A stretch of 64,000 nt of DNA from Lasiodiplodia sp. COLG20 (lineage: Eukaryota; Ascomycota; Dothideomycetes; Botryosphaeriales; Botryosphaeriaceae), in the NCBI GenBank assembly GCA_009801085.1, contig VNWV01000008.1, forward strand, positions 1,798,001 through 1,862,000. Reading direction: 5' to 3'. Under the pieces are notes generated by a model. That model made no database searches, was not told the origin of the DNA, and worked only from the letters and a program-made list of their open reading frames with translations. The position numbers were made by a program, and so were the translations under genes. Every line of letters begins with the position of its first letter. Position 1 is the first letter of the stretch. Below are positions 57,641 through 64,000 of this stretch, one piece after another.

Positions 57641-60151
57641 TCACCCACTCTGGGGGGCACGGCGTTCTTGCAGTAGATCTGCGTACCGCTCCAAGCTTTG
57701 GCCGATGACCTCGACCACGGGCCATGTGCTGTTGCAGCGCTTGAACATGTGTGCAAACACTCTGACGACGGCGATGCTCAGGCGATACAGATCCATACTA
57801 GTTTGCGAGCAACGATCGCCAGGCGTCTCGTCGCCAGTGTAGATGATTTCGTCGGCCTGATCCAGCGACGTCTTGGCCTCTTGCACAATGCTGTCGAGCC
57901 AGCGGATGATTTGGTGTTCGAGTTCTTTTTGTTCGTATTGTTAGCAAGTGCAACTAGTGAAAGGGATGTGTAGGTTGTAGAATGTTCGCACCTGTAAGAG
58001 GTTGCGCTGCACAGGTGCTGGACAGCACGCAAAGCCATTTGCTCAAGAAGACGGCGCACTCGAAACTGCAGAGCGAGTGCTGAACGCCCCAGAAGAAGGC
58101 TTGGCATTTGGTTAGGTAGTCGACGCCCAGCTGGACTGGGATGTTGAGTGCGTGAGCAGAGTGCAGCAGGGCCTGCAGCAAACGCGGCGACCGCTGCGGC
58201 GGGGGCGCCTTGAAGGCTTCCGTGGCTACGATATCCGGATTCCCGCTCTGCAGCCGTCGTCGACAGCCCAGCTCAAAGTGAAGTCTCACGTGGGCGAGGC
58301 CCAGGAGAGCGGTTGACGCGAACGACATTGAGCCTTTGGAATTCTTCAGGTCCAGCACGGACTCGGGTGCTTTCTGCCACCCGTGCCTCCAGCGGTCGAG
58401 CGCTTCCTCGAAGTCACCCACATCCTGGTCACGGAATGGCCTGTCCTCTGGCTCTACAGAGAGTTGTTGAGTGATGTACATGCGCTGCAACAACGCTTGA
58501 ATGAGTATGAAGTTTCCCATGGGAGACGTCACAAGTGCTGGCTCTGTTGTGGGCTGCTTCGTACTTCTTAGCAGTGCCGCCAAGGCCTCCTTGAACGGAA
58601 TCATCCGCGGTGCCTCTTCCCTGGCTTTGAGCCACTCCGAGGGCCCACGGGCCGACCACTCTTCGCATGAAGTCGGCAACCGCAGGTCAATCTCATTGCT
58701 CAGGAGCGCAGGGGGGAGGTTGTATGCCAAGGTCTGAAGGTTGAGGAGGCCGAAGGCACAGAGCTTCGTGCGCCGGTCGACTTCGATCCTTGACCATTCG
58801 AGCCAGTCATCTCCGTCGTCCTGTATCGATTCAGACAGCCCGTCTTCCCTAATGTATCTTGCGACTAGTCCCTGGTACTCAAACGACTCACGGACGAGCG
58901 TCTGATCCCTTTGCCAGGTGGAAAAGGTTGCCAGAAGAAGAAGTGTCCGGACAATATCCATACGTCCCGACTGTGGGTGATGACTCGCTTGCCGGTGGTT
59001 AGCTCCATTCTCGCTGCCGGGCCCTTCCGGGCACGGATCCCTTCTACGAATGCGCTCAAGAACAATCGACCTGGCAGCATTGTAGAGCACCAGCGAATTC
59101 CGCTTTTCGTATCGATACTGTGCACCAATGGCCAGAACGGCAAGGACCATCTCGGGAGCTCTGGCATGTGCAGTGATGCTGAAGGTGGGCACGTGGATGA
59201 ATGAGTGGTGATTACTGAAGCCGTCCACATAGCCCGCGATGCACCGGGCCAGGGATAGTCTAGATGGTAGCGCGAAATTCCCCAACACGTCGCTAAACGG
59301 GGCCAGGGAAAGCTGAAACTGCCGCCTGTGCTCCTCGGTCACTTGCCACGGATGCAGCAGCGGCTTTAGTTCATGGAAGTCATCTGCGATGGCGAGAGTC
59401 AGTCGAATGCAGCATGGCCCGGAACGAAGTTGATCACCATCTCCTATAGAAGCGTCGGGGATTCGACGTGGCTTTCCATGCTCCTTTTCCACCGCTGAAT
59501 GATCGCCAGGACTGGCAGCCCCTGCCACTGCCGCTGACTCGCTGCCGTGCTGATTACTCCAGAGGGGCTCGGAGATGATACCTAGATCAAAGTCAAGACC
59601 CACGGTGTTCATGAAGGTTGAAAAATCAAGCATAGCGCCATCATATCCGTGGAGGTGGGCGACAGGAAGCGGCGCTTGCTGACTCAAGGTGGGTTGATTG
59701 GCGTGAGAGTCGAACTGCGGTGTGGAGACGCTCCACGGTTCAAAGGCAGCATGTCCTGCTAGACCCTCGGAACCTGCTGGGAAGGTCGCCGCTGCAATGT
59801 CAGGCGCGGGGCGGCGATGCGAAGCAGCGTCGGACGAGGAGCAACGCGGGCTGAGACGTGCATCTTGAGTTGCGCGGTCTAGCGACGAAGCGCTGTGGTA
59901 GATGCGCTCGTGGCGAGTGAGCAGATCGCGCCGAGTGAATGAGCGTCCGCAGTGGCAGGCATACGGTTTCTCTTTGGTATCTGCATCCAACCTCGGCTCA
60001 GACGTCGGTTCGTAGGCGGGGAGAGGATGAGGGACGCACGGGTTCTAAGGTGGCGTTGCAGGTGTTCGCTGCGTGCAAAAACACGGTCGCACACGGAGCA
60101 CGTTGGCACCCGACGACTGCCTCTCCCCGACATGCGCTGCTCACTGGGCAT
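57641..60151 (-). CDS. C2H2 zinc-finger regulator with fungal transcription-factor domain
   Basis: Predicted nuclear transcription factor. Three exons, 60151-60040, 59980-57992 and 57924-57641, give 794 residues. The first finger is CSVCDRVFARSEHLQRHLRT plus a His created at the splice (CAT), giving RHLRTHTKEKPYACHCGRS; the second, CHCGRSFTRRDLLTRHERIY, has one residue between its Cys. The central regulatory domain (about residues 230-600) contains FALPSRLSLARCIAGYVDGF, HHSFIHVPTFSITAHARAPE and AVLAIGAQYRYEKRNSLVLY, as in many fungal C2H2 regulators. The last exon is essential: a frame stop at 57954 is avoided by splicing to ELEHQIIRWLDSIVQEAK and ends near STWPVVEVIGQSLERYADLL, a common C-terminus in this group. 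Target genes unknown. Confidence 0.88.
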
Positions 60152-60307
60152 GGTGCGCGAAGTTGTACGCTCAGACGCATCGGCGTGGACTCAAGACTAG
60201 GCTGACGGCGGCACTGCTGACAAAGCATGCAAGCTAAGCGAGCCCGGAGACGCTCCGGGGCACCCGCACAGCTGGTACGCGATCGACAGCTACCGGGGGA
60301 TAATATT

Positions 60308-60338
60308 AAAAAAAAAAGAAAGAAAGAAAGAAAGAAAT
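60308..60338. repeat. Poly-A plus AAAG microsatellite
   Basis: Ten A followed by five or six GAAA units. On the gene strand this is a TTTC tract about 160 bases before the C2H2 start. Confidence 0.85.
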
Positions 60339-60435
60339 AAGCATGTCGTTGCAAGGAGCAAAAGAGAAGCACTGCAAGTCGAATTAAGACCCTTTCGCGT
60401 TACCGTTGGGTTGGGTATACTGTTGTGGCGACAGT

Positions 60436-60456
60436 CAGATTCGAACTACGAATCTG
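60436..60456 (-). promoter_or_regulatory. B-box-like element within a small palindrome, 3' of U6
   Basis: The minus strand reads GTTCGAATC (60446-60438), matching the Pol III B-box core GTTCGANTC. It lies inside a palindrome with 8-base arms (CAGATTCG and CGAATCTG) and 5-base centre. It starts about 11 bases past the U6 T-run. Yeast SNR6 also has a 3' B box, but about 120 bases farther on. It does not fold as a tRNA. Confidence 0.5.
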
Positions 60457-60457
60457 C

Positions 60458-60464
60458 AAAAAAA
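60458..60464 (-). terminator. Pol III T-run terminator of U6
   Basis: Seven T on the transcribed-sense strand directly after the U6 3' end. Confidence 0.85.
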
Positions 60465-60562
60465 CTGGTAGCTTCTCTTTGTATAGCGTGTCATCCTTAG
60501 TGCAGGGGCCATGCTAATCTTCTCTGTATCGTTTCAAAATTGACCAAATGCCCGAAGGCAAT
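60460..60562 (-). ncRNA. U6 spliceosomal RNA
   Basis: Catalytic spliceosome RNA transcribed by Pol III. The minus strand carries a short 5' stem-loop TGCC-TTCG-GGCA, the conserved CATTTGGTCAA, GAAACGATACAGAGAAGATT with the invariant ACAGAGA box, AGCATGGCCCCTGCACTAAG with the AGC triad and start of the internal stem-loop, and GGATGACACG. It ends GAGAAGCTACCAG before a T7 run. Ends are estimated to within about 3 bases. Compared with yeast U6 there is one extra U in the CAATTTTGAAAC segment, and I see no intron of the S. pombe kind. Length of about 103 is typical. Confidence 0.95.
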
Positions 60563-60584
60563 GGATGCAATCGCTTTTTAAAAA

Positions 60585-60590
60585 TATATA
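60585..60590 (-). promoter_or_regulatory. TATA box of the U6 gene
   Basis: TATATA lies about 23-28 bases upstream of the estimated U6 start, inside an A/T-rich stretch, as expected for a Pol III U6 promoter. Confidence 0.75.
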
Positions 60591-63500
60591 CTACCAAAAA
60601 CACTATCGCTAACTCGATGCAACCCACCAGAATACTTTACCCGTACTTTAAGGCACAACCCTACCTTGCACTAAAATATGCGCATTCTGCGCTCTTGATG
60701 CATTCGCTCTCCCGTACCTGACTACGCAGAAACCTCAACATCGAGTTGTACGATGCATTTGCGCTGTGGCCACTATCTTTCTCCACCATGATTACTTTTC
60801 GCACCCTCGACAGCCATTAGTTTCCGAAGCAGCCGGTGGCGACAAGTGCCCGGTAGAAAATGCTCGTTGCTACGTTGCATCAACGCCCTTCGCGCCCTCG
60901 TCAATTAGGAGTCGTCGGCGTTAGCGCGCCTGCAAGCGCCTTTTGAGTTATCTGATTCTACGTACCCCACGCCTTCGAGCTTCTCCGTTGATAAGAAATC
61001 TAGTTCAATGATTCATGCCCCTATAACCCCACTGCGAAAGACAAATGGCGCGCATGTTATACGAGACCCTGGGCGACGGTCCAACGGTCGGGAGCCGGTC
61101 GCTTGGAGGTTCCGCTGTGCAAGTCTAGTCATGGGCTTCGATTGTATGCTGTGTGACACAAGTCAGAAAATTCTTCTCTACTTGGGGGAGAGTCATGCAT
61201 TGGTCGGGGTCTCGAACTGATCGACAAGAAACTAAGCCTGGTGAGCCGGTGGTATATCCGGGAGCAGCCGGTGGAAGCAGCAGGAACCCCTTGGACAGAC
61301 CTGCGCACTCCAACCTACCTCGAGCTATGGCTAGGATCTAGGTTTGCGAGGTGTGAGGCACGCGTTGCCGTTGTTAACCTTCACGCAGATGTCGCCGACG
61401 GGCGGCCACTTCCACTCGTTAAGGTTCAACCCGGGATGCTTGCCTCTGACAAGGTTAATTCGGTCAGACTCGTTTGATCTAATGAGCTTAGCTAAACCAT
61501 TGGCCGCGAATACCCTGCTGTTCGCCGCAGTGCGGAATTAGATTGGCATGGTTGGGCTGGAGGTGAGCGGTCAGGCAAATTCAAGCTTGGAGCTCACACG
61601 TGGCAATGATTGCACTCTAGCGGAGCAAACCCCGGTTGAAGCCTCAATATTGGATCTCAGCAAAGCAGTATAGAGCAGAGCCCGTGGGGTTTCGATGATT
61701 TGTGGTTGATTTTACCAATCGGTCGGATTGGAGAGAGCACTCGCGTGGCTGGAACCCTATTGCGCCTATTACACTTCAAAGAATTCGCGGTGAGTTCGCC
61801 TTTGCTCAGACCACCGGTTGGCCAGCAGATCAGATATTGCTCAGGCAGGTGATCGGCGGTAAATGGGGGTTGGACACCAGAGTCGCATGCCACGCGCGCA
61901 GGATTTAGGATCAGATTTCGGGCCTACACCGCGGGCCGTCCAATTTGGCCCGGCGGATAGAAATTGGGTAGTAGCGAAGACAGATCGACGGCCCAAAAGG
62001 GCAATCGGATTGCGCAGGCGGATCCTTCGGAAGGTCAGCTCTCTGCTGATGGCGCCGACGAACAAGTAAAATCCGGAGCTAGATCGACTGTTGAGCATCC
62101 AGCTGGGCGGGCACTGGGAGCAGCGACTGTGCTTCGAGATTGCCGAAGAAATGAGGCGGAAAGCGTTGGTAGCGTTGACATCAGGCTAGGGGGCGTGGCG
62201 CTGGACGTAAGCACCAAGGGCAGAGGAAGCGCGCCCATTATTATCGAAAACACCGGAGTGCGAGCGAGCTGCGCCACGGGGGGTGTTGGCCATGGGCTTT
62301 CTTTGCAGAGGAGCGAAATGCAGCCGCACTGCGTCCGCATGCAGCCGGCAACAAGAGACTGGCGACTCGGCAGCTGTCAAATCCAGGAACGCGGGACAGG
62401 GTCCTAAGGAAGCAAGAGGATCTGCTGGTGATGGCGTGGCGCCTGCAGCGGGGACCCAGGCGCTGATCGTGCTCACAGGCGCCAAGGACGACGGGCTTGG
62501 ACGCTGACTCGAAGCGACATTGCTGCTGGTGATCGTCAGTCTGTGGTGAATGATGAGAGGCAACGCGCAGCGCTGCCGGGCTGTGCTGGGAAGAGGGATG
62601 ATGGGGAGCCCGGCTGCCGTTGCTGCCCTGACTCGGGCAGACCCACGTAAGCAAATTTGCGTCACTCGCATCGCAGCAGCCCGGCACGGCGGTTCGCCGA
62701 GGCTGCGACCCAGCACAACGCGGGGACTCGCACCTGCTCTGCACCCCTCGGCAGGATCGTCCCGCAGGCGCGTCGCGACAGCGAGGCCAGTTGCGGCAGC
62801 ACGGCTGGGGGGTGGGCGCCGTTGGCGTGAGGCGTTCGGGTTCCTTGCATGCCGAAGCGCAGGAAACAGCGCCAACGCTAGCTGCGTCGCACCGCTCCGC
62901 GCACGCACACGCACCTTCTTTTAGCTGCGCTTCTCGATGCTCTCGCGTCCTTCTGCGCTCCGCGCGGGGGCGCGCGGCGGCCCGTGCGGCAGGCTGTCGT
63001 CGGCAACAGGCAATCATCGCTGGCGGGACGACGGCGAGTGGGTGCGCTGGGTCTAGCGCAGCAATGATCGGCTCGTCGTGCCCGAGATTCTGGCGGCCGG
63101 CTCCCAAAATGGAGCTGTTGCGGGGGCAGTCGACGTCCAGGCGAGGGTGGGCAGCCCTCCTGTCAAATGCGGCCGCCACCACCGTCGCCTGCGTTGCGTG
63201 ATGCCGAAAAGCGGGCATGTGGCCGACCGTTGCGGCAGCCTTCACATGCCGGGGATAAAGTTATCAAGCACAGTGCTGTTTCGCAAATAGGCGAATCCGG
63301 CGAACGGGCGCTGGGTCAGAAGTGCCGGCCTGCAACTGCCTGTTCGGGGCGCAATGCCTGCTGGCCTCACAAATCTCCGCGCTGCCCAGCGCCGCACGAT
63401 CTGGCAGCGCCCCCTGCATCTGACCCTGCCTGCGCCCGCTGCCTGGATCCCCCAAGAGCGTCCGCGTGGAAGCGGTTAGCAGAGCCCAGGCACCGGAGCC

Positions 63501-63859
63501 CTTGCCTTGCTAGTCGACTGCGTGCACATCCAGCCATTGCGCCGCCGGCGAACGACCCCTCCACGTCGCCTGCCACATGCCACAGCCGAAAGCCGCGCTC
63601 CACTCTGCCCGTTCGTCTGCGACACCTCTTCCCGCAGAGATCCCTACCTCCTGAGCCATCCCGCGAACGCTAAGCCCGCTGGACGGCTGCGCTAATCTGC
63701 AAACATGGCCCGTACCAAGCTGCTATTACATGGCGACCTCACCCACTTCTGGCCTGCCCTAGTCCTACATCACTCGGCGTGGTCGAGCTTAAGTGCTCCC
63801 TTTGTCCCCTCCCTCGGGTCTCCTGCACTCCCCTCGCTCCGCCTTTCCCATCTGCCGCC
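60591..63859. other. Gene-poor 3.3 kb region
   Basis: No convincing gene on either strand. From about 62200 the DNA is very GC-rich, which opens long frames (for example minus 63245-62241, 334 codons) rich in Ala, Arg, Cys and Pro, without family motifs. The last part is the upstream region of the gene at 63860. No tRNA or 5S gene was found. Confidence 0.45.
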
Positions 63860-64000
63860 ATGGAGGACAGAAGCCAGCAGGTGCTGGCCATCGGTACCAC
63901 TTTCTTCATTCTCGCCTGGATTGTCGTCCTGCTCCGCATCTATGTCCGCGCCTACATGATCAAGTCGTGGGGCATCGATGACTGGGTCATGATGCTTGCC
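63860..64000 (+). CDS. Fungal rhodopsin-type integral membrane protein (partial)
   Basis: Only the first 47 residues are inside the window. They read MEDRSQQVLAIGTTFFILAW, then IVVLLRIYVRAYMIKSWGID and DWVMMLA, continuing off the end. A first helix followed by RIYVRAYMIKSWGIDDW and then the next helix is the signature opening of the fungal rhodopsin-like (PF20684 type) integral membrane family. The ATG follows TGCCGCC, a good context. Function unknown for most members. Confidence 0.75.
   Translation, partial: MEDRSQQVLAIGTTFFILAWIVVLLRIYVRAYMIKSWGIDDWVMMLA

Larger units (their letters stand above)
60152..60457. other. Region between the C2H2 gene and U6, with AAAG microsatellite
   Basis: Holds the C2H2 upstream region, an A-run plus (AAAG)n at about 60308-60338, and a palindrome and B-box-like site at 60436-60456. 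Confidence 0.6.

Noticed and set aside
61200..61225. tRNA-like TTCGAGACC on the minus strand
   Set aside because: No T-stem, acceptor stem or A box can be paired around it.
62241..63245. 334-codon minus frame, Ala/Arg/Cys-rich
   Set aside because: Sits in very GC-rich DNA with long frames in several phases; no domain, no consistent start and no family resemblance.
63705..63959. Frame starting MARTK, like histone H3
   Set aside because: Only the first five residues match; the rest is unrelated, and the rhodopsin-type gene in another frame explains the region.

Overview
This window is nuclear DNA of a filamentous ascomycete (Pezizomycotina). A Dothideomycete is my best guess, but only an inference. 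The reasons are short 45-110 base spliceosomal introns with GTRNGT donors and YAG acceptors, compact spacing, and fungus-specific families: Ppo fatty-acid oxygenase, DUF2235 protein, Ies1, Kin4-like kinase, C2H2 regulator with a fungal regulatory domain, and fungal rhodopsin-type membrane protein. I rebuilt exons by hand from splice signals, reading frame and family motifs. Intron-containing models close in frame, but none was checked against transcripts.

Left part (1-23 kb): SH3-like relic (845-1174); an 11-exon psi-producing oxygenase (minus, 1519-5384); DUF2235 hydrolase (plus, 6346-8353); polyglutamine protein (minus, 8517-9101); proteasome beta-6 PRE7 (minus) divergent from an HCNGP-like protein (plus); proteasome beta-7 PRE4 (plus); Sfk1/DRAM-type membrane protein (minus, 14083-15094); ribosomal protein L36 (plus); UBX protein (minus, 17312-18927); a small secreted protein (minus, 19758-20441); cytochrome c1 (plus, 21679-22980).

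Middle part (23-46 kb): Kin4-like kinase (plus), eIF2 gamma (plus), INSIG protein (plus), a 4 kb gene-poor stretch leading to an amino-acid permease (plus, 35544-37363), a 2.2 kb gene-poor stretch, then three minus-strand genes: INO80 subunit Ies1, class I histone deacetylase Rpd3 and a J-domain protein with two micro-exons.

Right part (46-64 kb): small Tyr/Gly-rich protein (plus), large acidic-repeat protein with a C-terminal zinc-binding module (plus), Ser-rich hypothetical protein (minus), seven-helix membrane protein (minus), C2H2 regulator (minus, 57641-60151), U6 snRNA gene (minus, about 60460-60562), a 3.3 kb gene-poor stretch, and the start of a rhodopsin-type membrane protein cut by the window end.

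Most genes are housekeeping (proteasome, ribosome, translation initiation, respiration, chromatin) mixed with lineage-specific ones. There is no secondary-metabolite cluster, intact transposon or CRISPR. The most unusual signal is a family of short decayed foldback elements scattered through intergenic DNA, with its best copy at 605-687. Other notable items are the U6 gene with a B-box-like site just past its terminator, the 7- and 12-base coding exons, and an unexplained 27-base perfect palindrome at 38612-38638.
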